From NCBI GenBank assembly GCA_037039925.1, contig JAXRKP010000947.1, positions 62,001 to 126,000 of the forward strand: 64,000 nt of DNA. Reading direction: 5' to 3'. Shown here one piece after another: positions 12,965-24,775 of the stretch. The notes beneath the pieces are model-generated. The model ran no database searches. It had not been told where the DNA came from and saw nothing but the letters and a program-made list of their open reading frames with translations. The position numbers and the translations under genes are program-made. Position 1 is the stretch's first letter. Every line of letters starts with the position of its first letter. This DNA comes from Doris montereyensis. Taxonomy: Eukaryota; Mollusca; Gastropoda; Nudibranchia; Dorididae.

Positions 12965-13965
12965 TTCCAAAATTCACCTCTTCCTCCACCGTGTGTGGTG
13001 AGTTCCAGCTGTTTGTTTGTTGCATTGAAATTTACCCCCGTCCACCAGTGTGTGGTGAGTTCCAGCTGTTTGTTTGTTTGAAATTTAACGTGTGTAGTGA
13101 GTTCCAAGTGTTGATTTACCCCGTCCACCGTGTGTAGTGAGTTCCAGCTGTTTGTTTGTTGCATTGAAATTTACCCCCGTCCACCATGGTGAGTTCCAGC
13201 TGTTTGTTTGTGCATTAATTTGAAATTCACCCCCGTCCACCATGTGTGGTGAGTTCCAGCTGTTTGTTTGTTGCATTGAAATTTACCCCCGTCCACCGTG
13301 TTTGTTTGTGGTTCCAGCTGTTTGTTTGTTATCATTGAAATTTCGTCCACGGAGGTTCCAGCTGTTTGTTTGTTGCATTGAAATTTACCCCCGTCCACCA
13401 ATTGAGTTCCAGCTGTTTGTTTGTTGCATTGAAATTGCGTACCCCGTCCACCGTGTGTGGTGAGTTCCAGCTGTTTGTTTGTTGCATTGAAATTTACCCC
13501 GTCCACCATGTGTGGTGAGTTCCAGCTGTTTGTTTGTTGCATTGAAACTGTTTGCTCCCCGTTCAGTGTGTGGTGAGTTCCAAATGTTTGTTTGTTGCAT
13601 TGAAATTCAACCCAAGAGAACCAGAAACAGTGAGAAGCTTTCCACCATTGAGTTCCAGCTGTTTGTTTGTTGCAAAATTTACCCCCGTCCACCGTGTGTA
13701 GTGAGTTCCAGCTGTTTGTTTGTTGCATTGAAATTTACCCCCGTCCACCATGTGTGGTGAGTTCCAGCTGTTTGTTTGTTGCATTGAAATTTACCCCGTC
13801 CACCATGTGTGGTGAGTTCCAGCTGTTTGTTGTATTGAAATTCACCCCGTCCACCATGTGTGGTGAGTTCCAGCTGTTTGTTTGTTGCATTGAAATTTAC
13901 CCCGTCCACCATGTGTGGTGAGTTCCAGCTGTTTCTTTGTTGTATTGTAATTTACCCCGTCCACA
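12965..13965 (+). repeat. ~56-bp minisatellite from R3, about 18 units
   Basis: Units contain TTCCAGCTGTTTGTTTGTTG, CATTGAAATTTACCCC and GTCCACCATGTGTGGTGAG. The last two are the R3 start, and a normal R3 second half follows at 13960. Confidence 0.93.
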
Positions 13966-14085
13966 ATTTGCCGTGACCTCAGGTTGAATTAAGAAAAGGA
14001 AACAGCAGGATGGAAGATGAGTGAAAGAGAAGAAAGAAAGAAGTAAGACCTACCAGCAGGGTTCATCAACCGTCCACCACAGTAA
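13960..14085 (+). repeat. Module R3 copy (tail part)
   Basis: R3 is a dispersed module whose words come in fixed order: TTTCATTGAAATTTACCC, GTCCACC, GATCTCAGGGTGAATT, AACAGCAAGATGAAAG, AAAGAAGTAGGACCTACCAG. This copy shows the second half; its first half has been amplified into the array at 12965-13965. Confidence 0.6.
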
Positions 14086-14187
14086 AAGGAATGAAAGCAG
14101 GATCTACAAATAGCCAGCCCCCCCCCAACCTCTCTTGGAACACTAAGATGAACAACATCCCAATTCTAAACACTAAGATGAACAACT

Positions 14188-15642
14188 CAATTCTCAACGT
14201 GTTCAAAAGTGCGAGTGAGTACGCAAGTAATCAAAAGTGTGAGAGAGTACGCAAGTAATCAAAAGTGTGAGAGAGTACGCAAGTAATCAAAAGTGTGAGA
14301 GAGTACTCAAGTAATCAAAGTGTGAGTGAGTACGCAAGTAATCAAAAGTGTGAGAGAGTATGGAAGTAATCAAAAGTGTGAGAGTACGCAAGTAATCAAA
14401 GTGTGAGAGAGTACGCAAGTAATCAAATGTGTGAGAGAGTACGCAAGTAATCAAAAGTGTGAGAGAGTACGCAAGTAATCAAAAGTGTGAGAGAGTACGC
14501 AAGTAATCAAAAGTGTGAGTGAGTACGCAAGTAATCAAAAGTGTGAGAGAGTACGCAAGTAATCAAAAGTGTGAGAGAGTACGCAAGTAATCAAAAGTGC
14601 GAGTGAGTACGCAAGTAATCAAAAGTGTGAGAGAGTACGCAAGTAATCAAAAGTGTGAGACAGTACGCAAGTAATCAAAAGTGTGAGAGAGTACGTAATT
14701 AATCAAAAGTGTGAGAGAGTACGCAAGTAATCAAAAGTGTGAGACAGTACGCAAGTAATCAAAAGTGTGAGAGAGTACGTAATTAATCAAAATTGTGAGA
14801 GAGTACGTAAGTAATCAAAAGTGTGAGAGAGTAAGCAAGTAATCAAAAGTGTGAGAGTACTAAGTAATCAAAAGTGTGAGAGAGTAAGCAAGTAATCAAA
14901 AGTGTAAGCGAGTACGCAAGTAATCAAAAGTGTGAGAGAGTACGTAAGTAATCAAAAGTGTGAGAGAGTACGCAAGTAATCAAAAGTGTGAGAGAGTACG
15001 CAAGTAATCAAAAGTGCGAGTGAGTACGTAAGTAATCAAAAGTGTGAGTGAGTACGCAAGTAATCAAAAGTGTGAGTGAGTGCGTAAGTAATCAAAAGTG
15101 TAAGCGATACGCAAGTAATCAAAAGTGTGAGAGAGTACGCAAGTAATCAAAAGTGTGAGAATACGTAAGTAATCAAAAGTGTGAGAGAGTACGTAAGTAA
15201 TCAAAAGTGTGAGTGAGTACGTAAGTAATCAAAAGTGTGAGTGAGTACGTAAGTAATCAAAAGTGTGAGTGAGTACGTAAGTAATCAAAAGTGTGAGTGA
15301 GTACGTAAGTAATCAAAAGTGTGAGTGAGTACGTAAGTAATCAAAAGTGTGAGTGAGTACGCAAGAAAGTGTGAGTGAGTACGTAAGTAATCAAAAGTGT
15401 GTGTAGTACGCAAGTAATCAAAAGTGTGAGAGAGTACGCAAGTAATCAAAAGTGTGAGAGAGTACGTAAGTAATCAAAAGTGTGAGTGAGTACGTAAGTA
15501 ATCAAAAGTGTAAGTGAGTACGCAAGTAATCAAAAGTGTGAGAGAGTACGTAAGTAATCAAAAGTGTGAGTGAGTACGTAAGTAATCAAAAGTGTGAGTG
15601 AGTACGCAAGAAAGTGTGAGTGAGTACGCAAGTAATCAAAAG
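14188..15642 (+). repeat. 28-bp satellite, about 52 units
   Basis: Unit AAGTGTGAGAGAGTACGCAA plus GTAATCAA. Subtypes GAGAGAG/GAGTGAG and ACGCAAG/ACGTAAG come in blocks, the ACGTAAG type being enriched at the right end. Confidence 0.95.
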
Positions 15643-15644
15643 TT

Positions 15645-16060
15645 TTGTAGCGTCCTTGGTTGCCATGGAAACGGCCGCCATGTTGGATTTGACCCAATTT
15701 TCAAAATCTATTTCCTATCTTAGTTATGAATAAAATAACTTAAAACCTGTGCAGATCGTTTTTTCCATTCAATATCTAAAGAATGACGTTGAGTTTTTTT
15801 ATTATAGATATTTGGGACAATTTTTCTGTTAATGAATTTTTGAAAATTGCATAATAATATATTGTTTATACGCAAAAATGGTATTTTTTATTACGGTTTT
15901 TTCTCTCTCAAAAAGATTATAAGAAAAACAAGACATCTTTCTATTAACATTGATGAGAAGAACCTGTGTGCGAAATATACAATCGGTCTGTAAATGACAG
16001 AGGAGATAGAATTTTAGTGTGAAAAAACTACATTTTGAGAAAAATGCAAGTAAAGAAATG
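15645..16060 (+). repeat. Dispersed X-box element, diverged 5' copy
   Basis: It starts right after the 28-bp array with GTTGCCATGGAAAC (15659-15672) and CCGCCATGTT (15675-15684). The internal words TGAATTTTTGAAAATTGCAT and ACATTTTGAGAAAA also occur in the 48 kb copy in the same order. The 3' half is not recognisable. The remaining 16060-16290 holds nothing I can name. Confidence 0.6.
15659..15684 (+). promoter_or_regulatory. RFX X-box-like site beside YY1-like site
   Basis: GTTGCCATGGAAAC fits the RFX consensus (GTTRCCATGGYAAC, one mismatch) and CCGCCATGTT fits the YY1 core. The same pair recurs at 24654-24679 (reverse) and 48167-48192. Binding is inferred, not shown. Confidence 0.45.
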
Positions 16061-16295
16061 AAAATAAAAATAACAAACTATAAAGCAAACGTTTCAGACG
16101 GGTTAACCGTCTTGTAGCATCCCCTTACTCTTTCCACAGTCTCTGGCATTGTTATTAATGTAAAAAGGATTGTAAAACTAGGTTTAGATGTGCATTGCTG
16201 TGAAACACTTTTTTCCGCCTCTATTCCTATACTTATGTGCACGTGTTTACACACGCGTGACCCTGGCCTCCACCTCTTGTGTCACAAAGCACTCG

Positions 16296-17075
16296 GCAAA
16301 TCTCAGGGTTTCCTTTGGTAGGATTTTAATTGTTGCCCAGACTGCCCTGTAAACAACGAAAGGGATCTTTAACATGCCAAGAGTGTTCTGATCTGCACAC
16401 AGTACCTCCTTTTTATCGAATGGGATTTGGTGTCGATCCACCTACCTGGACCAGGGCGAAAACTTTTCAACCAGGGTGTGCCCAGGGTGTGCCCAGGCCA
16501 AAAACTTTTCAACCAAGGTGTGCCCAGGGTGTGCCCAGGCCAAAAACTTTTCAACCAGGGTGTGCCCAGGGTGTGCCCAGGCCAAAAACTTTTCAACCAG
16601 GGTGTGCCCAGGGTGGCCCAGGCCAAAAACTTTTCCCAGGGTGTGCCCAGGCCAAAAACTTTTCAACCAGGGTGTGCCCAGGCCAAAACTTTTCAACCAG
16701 GGTGTGCCCAGGGTGAAAACTTTTCAACCAGGGTGTGCCCAGGGTGAAAACTTTTCAACCAGGGTGTGCCCAGGGTGAAAACTTTTCAACCAGGGGTGTG
16801 CCCAGGGTGAAAACTTTTCAACCAGGGTGTGCCCAGGGTGAAAACTTTTCAACCAGGGTGTGCCCAGGCCCAGGGTGAAAACTTTTCAACCAGGGTGTGC
16901 CCAGGGTGAAAACTTTTCAACCAGGGTGTGCCCAGGGTGAAAACTTTTCAACCAGGGTGGGCCCAGGGTGAAAACTTTTCAACCAGGGTGTGCCCAGGGT
17001 GAAAACTTTTCAACCAGGGTGGGCCCCAACCCACGACCTTTTGGTTGAGAGGCGGCACCTTGCCTCTGGACAACC
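16296..17075 (-). mobile_element. SINE-2 copy carrying an internal minisatellite
   Basis: The left part (GCCCAGACTGCCCTGTAAAC) and right part (CCCACGACCTTTTGGTTGAG) are SINE-2. The segment after CCTACCTGGACCAGGGCG has been multiplied into an array (see 16450-17025), stretching a 300-bp element to about 780 bp. Confidence 0.7.
16450..17025 (+). repeat. 31-41 bp minisatellite inside SINE-2
   Basis: About 17 units of AAAACTTTTCAACCAGGGTG plus one or two TGCCCAGGG blocks. Early units carry an extra block ending CAGGCC; later ones are 31 bp. Confidence 0.9.
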
Positions 17076-17093
17076 AAAGTTTTCTTGGAACTT

Positions 17094-17415
17094 ACCACCA
17101 TATGTGGCAATATCTCGGTGAATTAGTAGGGAACAGCAAGATGGGAGTGAGAGACACCCGAGCAAGTGAAAGGAAAGAAGTAGGACCCACCAGGAGCGTG
17201 TACCTACCACACGGATTTAGTAAAAGCAAAGTGAAAATACCCAAAACAGTTATTTTTCGATGACACTTGTTCATTTCATAGAAATTTACTATATCCAACA
17301 TGGGCAGTCGTTGTGATATCAGAGTGAATTGACAGGAAACGACTAGAGGGGGAAAAAAATGAAGGAGTGAAAGGAAAGAAGTGGGACCTACTAGCATCGT
17401 CCGTTAACCACCAAT
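17094..17415 (+). repeat. Two successive R3 copies
   Basis: R3 words (CTCGGTGAATTAG, GAACAGCAAGATGG, AAAGAAGTAGGACCCACCAG) occur at 17094-17212 and again (ATCAGAGTGAATTGACAGG, AAAGAAGTGGGACCTAC) at 17275-17415, same orientation, right after a SINE-2. Confidence 0.6.
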
Positions 17416-17419
17416 CAGA

Positions 17420-17959
17420 TGGCGTAGCTAGTAAGTCACACGTTAAATCTTTGCACTCACCTTTTGACCCCAATTGGGTTTTTTTAAAAGAAACCAAGAC
17501 GACACGAGTGCACTTTCTTGCTTAAAATACATTTCTTTTATTACTTGTTTATATGTGGTTTATAATACACGTATGGCTATATAAACTTCTTTTGGGAATA
17601 ATGCAGGCATCGTATCAATTTACTGATATGGAAAATACTGTCTTGTACTTCTGTTGTGTTGTTGTTGTTGCTTTGTTTGTTCGGTGTCACTACATGGAAT
17701 CGTATATGTATATAATATGCAAGTCTTTTATTTTTGTCTTCTTTTTTTTGTAAAATCTTGGTATACTGACGAGCTTAAATAATCAACCCTTGGGTTACTA
17801 ACGCCATAAAAATGATCAACAAAGCACAACATGCTGCACACCTCAATCAAACATAAAATTTGAACGACTCTCACAAATGAAATCAATGTAAAGCAAAGGC
17901 CATAGACTTAATTATACGCATACAACCATACAACTCAGCTGTACAAAAAAACCCACTGC
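17420..17959. other. No gene recognised
   Basis: Includes a T-rich stretch near 17640-17750. Open frames are short and hydrophobic by composition only. Confidence 0.55.
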
Positions 17960-18055
17960 CAAGACTGGTTGAATTAAACAAGACCACAATAAAAAACCAA
18001 TGATAAGACTGGTTGAATTAAACAAGACCACAATAACCCCCCCCCCCCCCCAAGA
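17960..18055 (+). repeat. Two direct repeats and C run
   Basis: AAGACTGGTTGAATTAAACA plus AGACCACAATAA is present twice, then a 15-base C run. Confidence 0.8.
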
Positions 18056-18164
18056 ATAAAAACACAATTTTCAATATCCAACACACTATCCATTCAAGTC
18101 ATATGTTCAAGCATTAAAAAACAACAAACAAACAACCAAATAAACAAATGCTGTGTTGTATAAA

Positions 18165-18640
18165 ACACCCTTAAAGAGTCGTATTCATACAGAGAGGACC
18201 ACCACCCCCCCTGCCTCACTTTCCCCCTCCCTTAAAGTTCCCCCTTAAAGAGTCGTATTCATACAGAGAGGACCACCCCCCCCCCCTGCCTCACCTTCCC
18301 CCTTAAAGAGTCGTATTCATACAGAGACCACCCCCCCCCTGCCTCACCTTCCCCCTTAAGAGAGTCGTATTCATACAGAGACCACCACCCCCCCTGCCTC
18401 ACCTTCCCCCCTTAAAGAGTCGTATTCATACAGAGACCACCACCCCCCCCCTGCCTCACCTTCCCCCCTTAAAGAGTCGTATTCATACAGAGACCACCAC
18501 CCCCCCCCTGCCTCACCTTCCCCCTTAAAGAGTCGTATTCATACAGAGACCCCCCCCCCCCCTGCCTCACCTTCCCCCCTTAAAGAGTCGTATTCATACA
18601 GAGAGGACCCCCCCCCCCCCTTCCCCCCTTAAAGAACTTT
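18165..18640 (+). repeat. ~58-bp C-rich minisatellite, about 8 units
   Basis: CTTAAAGAGTCGTATTCATA and CAGAGA are followed by a C run of 7-14, CTGCCTCACCTTCCCCC. C-run length differs in nearly every unit. The minus strand carries a G run every 60 bp. Confidence 0.93.
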
Positions 18641-18934
18641 ACGAAAACCCTAATCAAATTTCTTTTTTTTTTTAAATATTCAAAACATGCAAATGTAATA
18701 TAATATACATAAAATCATGGAACACAGGCATAGAAATGCTCAATCTAACGAATCAACACCAAAATAGCACCCTCTGGCAACGTGCCTCAGACACAATGAC
18801 GACCGTAGACAAAAGCTTAAAACGTTTCCAATTTAAGCAAAACAAAATGCTGGCATGATTTGATTTTTTAACTTTTCATTGCTGCAATAAAATACATGGG
18901 GGAGGGGGGGTACAGTCAACGCAAAATTCCTGTA

Positions 18935-19456
18935 CAGTGGAGTCTGCTTAAAGATAAACTCATTGGGACCAAGCAGAAAGGTTTATCTTAAGTAAGATTT
19001 ATCTTAACCATTTATCAAGGTAAGTTCTGCTGATCACGACAGAATTCTGTCACACCAGTTTATATTCCAAACATTACCCCCCCCCCCCCCCCCCCCAACG
19101 TATTCAGAGGTGTGAGCAGTTTGTATTCCAAGCATTGCCCCCCCAACGTATTCAGAGGTGTGAGCAGTTTGTATTCCAAGCAATGCCCCCCCCCCCTCCA
19201 TTTGTTGCCAAAGCAAAATACGTTTGCAATCATTGACATGAGCATTTTAAAATGTAAAAAAAAAAAAAGAAAACATTTTTTGCTGTTCTAAACAAAACAA
19301 GTGTGGGGCATGGATGGGTTTATATGTTAAGCGAGATCTACATCGATGGAGTGTTTATCTAGACATCACATTTTATTGACTACAACATACGACATTTTTG
19401 GGACTGAGGGGAAAAGTTTATCTTATCCGATAGTTTATCTTAAGTGGACTCCACTG
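18935..19456. mobile_element. MITE with terminal inverted repeats and TA flanks (Tc1/mariner/pogo type)
   Basis: Left end CAGTGGAGTCTGCTTAA and right end TTAAGTGGACTCCACTG are imperfect inverted repeats (17 bp, two mismatches), each flanked by TA. Subterminal GTTTATCTTA-like words repeat in both halves. No transposase is inside. The element contains 2-3 copies of a 48-bp C-rich repeat (19065-19200). TA duplication and CAGT ends are known for Tc1/mariner/pogo-derived MITEs. Confidence 0.75.
19065..19200 (+). repeat. 48-bp C-rich repeat inside the MITE
   Basis: Two full units and one part with AACGTATTCAGAGGTGTGAG, CAGTTTGTATTCCAAGC and C runs of 6-20. Confidence 0.88.
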
Positions 19457-19859
19457 TATTACTTTTTCAAAGAAGAAAAAAAGAAAGAAAGAAAACCTCG
19501 ACAAAACAATTTTTCATTGCTGCAATACATAAAACTTAAAAACCCGTCCAGCTATATATGGCTACGCATGGACAAAAGAAAACCAAACGCGAAAAAATAC
19601 ATTGCTGCTTTACGAATATTTACAACTGAACAAGATTAACAGTTCACAAAGCACCTTTGATTTCTATTGCATTTTGATGTTTAGTAAAGTAGACTAAAGT
19701 AATTCACATTCTCAGTAGTTGTGCCTAGGCTATAACCAGGCGTTAAGTCCCTGATTCTTATCTCTAGGCAAAACGGCACAATGTGGTAGGTTGCAGATGC
19801 TTTCCACGCCACCGAAGTCATTACTTTCGCAGAGTCTGAATTAACAGACCTAGTATCAC

Positions 19860-19998
19860 CTAGCTAGCCTTTCCGCTGTTGGGCCGACAGAAGGGCCAGA
19901 AAAAATTGTCAGGACGGACCCGAGAATCAAACACAGGCCTCTTGGGTGGCAGTGGCAGCCAGACGCTCTAATCTACTGAGCTACCGGTGATGGCTCTT
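19860..19998 (-). mobile_element. Third tRNA-like SINE head, minus strand
   Basis: The minus strand reads GGTAGCTCAGTAGATTAGAG and GTTTGATTCTCGGGTCC, like an Ala/Ile-type tRNA with degenerate box B and an enlarged anticodon region. It is unlike SINE-1 and SINE-2. A real tRNA gene is unlikely because the anticodon arm is not intact. Confidence 0.5.
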
Positions 19999-20179
19999 GA
20001 TGGCAGTACCATGATGATAATACAAATCTCAATCTTTTGCTATCAAACGTAAGTGGTGGAACCAACGCATTCCGGTATCACTATCAGTACCCCTTATTGC
20101 ACTGCTCCACCAATGTGGAATTTCAACACAAACGATTCACCCATCAGTGCCCAGTAATGGAAGTTTCCCACGTATTTAA

Positions 20180-20790
20180 AATTTATTATAATGAACACGT
20201 TGGTCTCAAAGAGACATGTCTATTACATATATTATAATGAACACGTTGGTCTCAAAGAGACATGTCTATTACATATATTATAATGAACACGTTGGTCTCA
20301 AAGAGACATGTCTATTACATATATTATAATGAACACGTTGGTCTCAAAGAGACATGTCTATTACATATATTATAACGAACACGTTGGTCTCAAAGAGACA
20401 TGTCTATTACATATATTATAACGAACACGTTGGTCTCAAAGAGACATGTCTATTACATATATTATAATGAACGCGTTGCTCTCAAAGAGACATGTCTATT
20501 ACATATATTATAATGAACGTGTTGCTCTCAAAGAGACATGTCTATTACACATATTATAATGAACGTGTTGCTCTCAAAGAGACATGTCTATTACATATAT
20601 TATAATGAACACGTTGGTCTCAAAGAGACATGTCTATTACACATATTATAATGAACGTGTTGCTCTCAAAGAGACATGTCTATTACATATATTATAATGA
20701 ACACGTTGGTCTCAAAGAGACATGTCTATTACACATATTATAATGAACGTGTTGCTCTCAAAGAGACATGTCTATTACATATATTATAAC
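20180..20790 (+). repeat. 46-bp minisatellite with hairpin core, 13 units
   Basis: Units: TATTATAATGAACACGTTGG and TCTCAAAGAGACATGTCTAT. GTCTC AAA GAGAC can pair within each unit. Variants GGTCTC and GCTCTC alternate in blocks. Confidence 0.95.
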
Positions 20791-20814
20791 AATATCAACA
20801 TAAAAATAGTGAAG

Positions 20815-21060
20815 GGGAGGGGGTGATCTCAGGGTGAATCAAGGAGATAACAGCAGGATGAAAGGTGAGTAAACAAAAGTTACAATGAAAGTAAGACCCA
20901 CCAGCTACCACCCACACTCACAGTGAATGAAACCTAGGAAATGGCAAGATGAAAGGGTGAAATGAACCCACCATCTACCACCCACTCTCACAGTGAATGA
21001 AAACTAGGAAATGGCAAGATGAAAGGGTGAAATGAAAAAGAAATAGGACCTACCAGCATG
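20815..21060 (+). repeat. R3 copy with internal duplication
   Basis: GATCTCAGGGTGAATCAAGG and CAGCAGGATGAAAGGTGAG are followed by two tandem copies of a roughly 75-bp piece with AGGAAATGGCAAGATGAAAG. Confidence 0.6.
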
Positions 21061-22600
21061 TGGAGGTGGTGGTGGGTGATTGACAGTTGAAGAGGGGGGG
21101 GGGGGGGTAAGGTGGGAAAAAACGGGGAGAGAGAGGTATATGTGCGCGTGTGTGTGTATGGAATATATCATTTGTTAGAAAGAAGTGCCAACACTACTGG
21201 AGGGACGAAATTTATTTTCTTGCAAACAATCTTTGCTGTATTAATTTTAAGTTCAAAGCTCTATGAAGACAAGCCTGTCCAAAACAAAGATGAGGTCGTC
21301 ACGACAACCCCCCCCCCGTCACACTCACAATGACAACCACTGATATCAGGAGAATACTCAAGTATGATTATGATATGCCCGTCCCAGCACCTAAAACTAA
21401 AGACAAACACATTATAACATTTAAAATAACAATCACTGCACTCGCTGTCATCTATCATTCATCAACGTTTCAAATCCCATAAAGCATCATCACATATTTC
21501 AGGTAAAATAAAATTATATACAATGGTTTTAAAATTGATAATAATATTAATAAAGTAGAGAGGCCTTTGGAATGTATTTTTGTGGAATGCTTCAATTAGT
21601 TCATCAAGTTCAAGGCTCTGGCATAAACGATCAACATGAAACATTATGGGATGGCTGTTTGTCCACCCACCATTCTGGACCAGTTGAGTAAGAGATTTCA
21701 ACCGAAATTATTATTTTTTTTTTAGAAAATGTTCAAACCTGTCCAGGCACAAACCCACGACCTTTTGGTTGAGAGGCAGACACCTTACTTCTGGTTCACC
21801 ATGAAGGAATGAAAGGAAGGACAAAAGACCTAATCCCAATAGTAGCACCTGCCACCTAACCAACCACGTAAAACACCAATAGGGAGATGAGTATCATGCC
21901 ATTACGTCAAAACCAATGTGTATACATGTGCTGATATTATTCCCATGAAACAGGCACTTAGCCATACCGCCAGATGCAAACAGCTTCAACAAAGCACGAT
22001 TTCAATCAGCTGAGACTTAGGAACAAGTTAGAAAGAAAACACAAAAAAAGCTTGCTTTCAATTGATGTCATTACAAAGCATAATTCAAATTCCCGTCCCT
22101 GTAAAAATAAGAAACTGGTCTCAACGGCAATACATACAAAATTAACATTTTTAAAAGCTTTTCAGATAAAACAAATTTTAAATGTACAATTAGGTTTTTC
22201 ATCAATGTCTGACTTTCTTGTCAGGATATTAGAGATGAACGAAGTCTCAATCAAATACGTTTTTTGCACTCACATAAACCAGCCATTTTCTAGGGGTTTG
22301 CATCAAAAAAAGAAAAATACCAACCAAAAAAAAAACACAAAAAAAACGGAATGACTCTTTTTGGGGCCATGGCGACATTTTGAGCCAATGACAGAAGAGC
22401 TGCTCTGATTAATCTATCTCTAGTGATAAGCTCATGTTCAAACTTCATCGACACGCCATACAAAGAGCTCCTAGTTACTATGATACAAATATTCAAACGT
22501 CAATTTGTCGAAAGAATGGTTAATAAATAACGGATAAAATTCCAGACAAAATTGAAAATTACAGCAGGGTGGGGGAGTGTGTGGGGAGTGTGCATTAGGT
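21060..22600. other. No gene recognised apart from a SINE-2 fragment
   Basis: Contains a G run at 21097-21107, a C run near 21308 and scattered A-rich tracts. A 126-codon frame at 21974-22354 (plus) is Lys/Asn-rich by composition and has no motif. Confidence 0.55.
21738..21803 (-). mobile_element. SINE-2 head fragment
   Basis: ACAAACCCACGACC and TTTTGGTTGAGAGGCAGACA are the tRNA-like end of SINE-2. R3-like tail text follows. A similar fragment is at 44575-44665. Confidence 0.5.
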
Positions 22601-22602
22601 TA

Positions 22603-22860
22603 CGTGATAGATTAAGTTCAATGTTACATCTACGTGATAGATCTTAATGCGTTCAATGTTACATCTACGTGATAGATCTTAATGCGTTCAATGTTACATC
22701 TACGTGATAGATCTTAATGCGTTCAATGTTACATCTACGTGATAGATCTTAATGCGTTCAATGTTACATCTACGTGATAGATCTTAATGTGTTCAATGTT
22801 ACATCTACGTGATAGATCTTAATGCTTAATGTTACATCTACGTGATAGTTCAATGTTACA
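22603..22860 (+). repeat. 35-bp minisatellite, 7 units
   Basis: TACGTGATAGATCTTAATGC and GTTCAATGTTACATC repeat with almost no variation until the last two shortened units. Confidence 0.93.
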
Positions 22861-23412
22861 TCACCCAAATCACTAGTGGGTTTCTATGGGCAATGAATGT
22901 AAGCTCCCAAGTGGGAAACCCGCGTACAATTTTTAAGACGTGAAAAACTAACTGCAATCTGCATCACTGAAGCATGAATTCATTATAAAAAGTCATAAAA
23001 AATAGTGTTTTGTAAAATACACACTTTTGAAATTACACATTAATCAAATTAACATTATAAGCATGAGGAAGTGATTATCAAATATATAGACCTCCACATC
23101 TCTAAAAATATCTTTGTAATCAGGAGATTCAAATCTTTCTCTCCTTTTTCGAAAGAAAAAAATCAACTAAAACATTTTTAAACCTGCCGTGGCTTTGACT
23201 CCCAACCTTTTAGTTGAGAGGCCAACATCTTGCATCTGGACCACTGGGTCCCCATAGTTTTTTGGAAGATTGTTTTTCAAAATTCTAGGAGATTCGATGA
23301 CAATAGTTTTCCCCACTTCAATGATTATCTTCACTTCAACTTGCATGTTCAGAGATCAAAATTATCACTTGAACATAAACACTGTATGGCTGTGTTCAGG
23401 TTTTTAATTTAA

Positions 23413-23730
23413 TTTCATTTGATTTACCCACATCCACGACTACGGTGATCTCTGGGCTATTTGGTAGGGTGTTTTAATTTTGCCGCGATTGCCCTGTAAA
23501 CAGCCACGGGATCTTTAATGTGCACAGTTTTGTGATCGGCACACAGGAGCTCCTTTTCATCATCCGATTCCGATGGGACTAGGTGGTCGATCCACCTACC
23601 TGGACCAGGGGGGTAGATTTTGCTTGAAAAGAACTCGAGAAAATTTTTCGGGCGTCGGCAGGGCTCGAACCCACTACCTTATGGTTGAGAGGCGGGCACC
23701 TTGCCTCTCGGCTACGAGTACCCATTGTGC
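23413..23730 (-). mobile_element. SINE-2 copy, nearly full length
   Basis: Same order of words as the 6.5 kb copy: TTTACCCACATCCACGAC, TGCCCTGTAAACAGCCAC, CTACCTGGACCAGG, CTCGAACCCACTACC, GGTTGAGAGG. A partial 3' part of the family also lies at 23183-23255 and a 5' part at 24040-24090. Confidence 0.7.
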
Positions 23731-24154
23731 TTAGGACTTCTCTTTTCCTGTTGATTATTTTAATGAAAGCTCAAGTAAATAAAGATCCCTCAAGGCCACA
23801 ATGGCCCATAAAGCCAGGTTACAGAGGAGGAGGGGGAGGGGGAGGGGTTGTTTAAAAAGTCGGAGATTCTAGGAGAGGAATTTTTCTCCAGTAGATTCTA
23901 AGAAAATTTCAGATAACAAAGAACTTTAACTAGGAGATTTTAGGAAATTTAAGGAGAAAAACTTCAAGGAGATTCCGGGAAAAGGTTTGTTTCTCTCGCA
24001 GGTGCTTAGATATTTTAGAAAAGAAATTTATTCTAGATCTTGATTTGATTTACCCACATCCACAACTAAGGTGATCTCGAGAGCTGGGGGTTGGGGGTTC
24101 TGGGAACGCCATTTTTGCCGAAAATGGTACAAATCTAGTCTATTATACTAGTGG

Positions 24155-24775
24155 ATAAAGCAGTTCATTCCCGTCATGATATCATAAAAGAAGCTCAGTA
24201 TCGATTCTTTGAATTTATGAGAATCGTTTAGAAATGATACAGGCCTATCTTTCAACACAGCTATTATACAATAAAAGCCAGAAATATTATCTAAAGTACA
24301 TAAAGTTGGTACTTTTTTTGATCGTCACAATAAACGCTATCCAAAACAACCTTATTTGAGGATCTATTATGAATATTGCCTTAGATCGGCCAGAAAATAT
24401 GGAACATATTCCGCACACCTATTATCAAAAGGCACCATCTCAAAATAAGTAAAAAGGTGCTGGTGCACTTGAAACAGTGTCAATAAGAAGTCGTTGAGAG
24501 CCTTTCAAGGTTTTATGATGTTTCAAAGTATTATCCTACTCCTTTCTTAGGTTCTTGGGAAAAAATGTATTCAAATAACAGAAAATAAGAGAAAAATACG
24601 ATTTTCTCAAAATGTCCTGTTTGTTAATTATTTCCTATCTACTTTTTATTTCCAAGATGGCCGCCGTTTCCATGGCAACCGGAAGCGGCAGGAAAAATAC
24701 AACGACATATTTCAACTCAGTACACCATGCCCATTACACCTATACATAAGTTAAATTGATAGGAACAAACAGGAA
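24155..24775 (-). repeat. Dispersed X-box element, minus-strand copy with internal deletion
   Basis: Its reverse complement matches the 48 kb copy at both ends but lacks about 300 bp directly after the X-box/YY1 region. It contains GTTTCCATGGCAAC (24666-24679) beside AAGATGGCCGCC (24654-24665). Confidence 0.75.

Noticed and set aside
19860..19998. Functional tRNA gene
   Set aside because: Boxes A and B are recognisable but the anticodon arm is disrupted and box B is degenerate, so a SINE head is more likely.
20180..20790. CRISPR-like array
   Set aside because: Units repeat in full with no unique spacers, and the sequence is clearly eukaryotic. The same holds for the other arrays.
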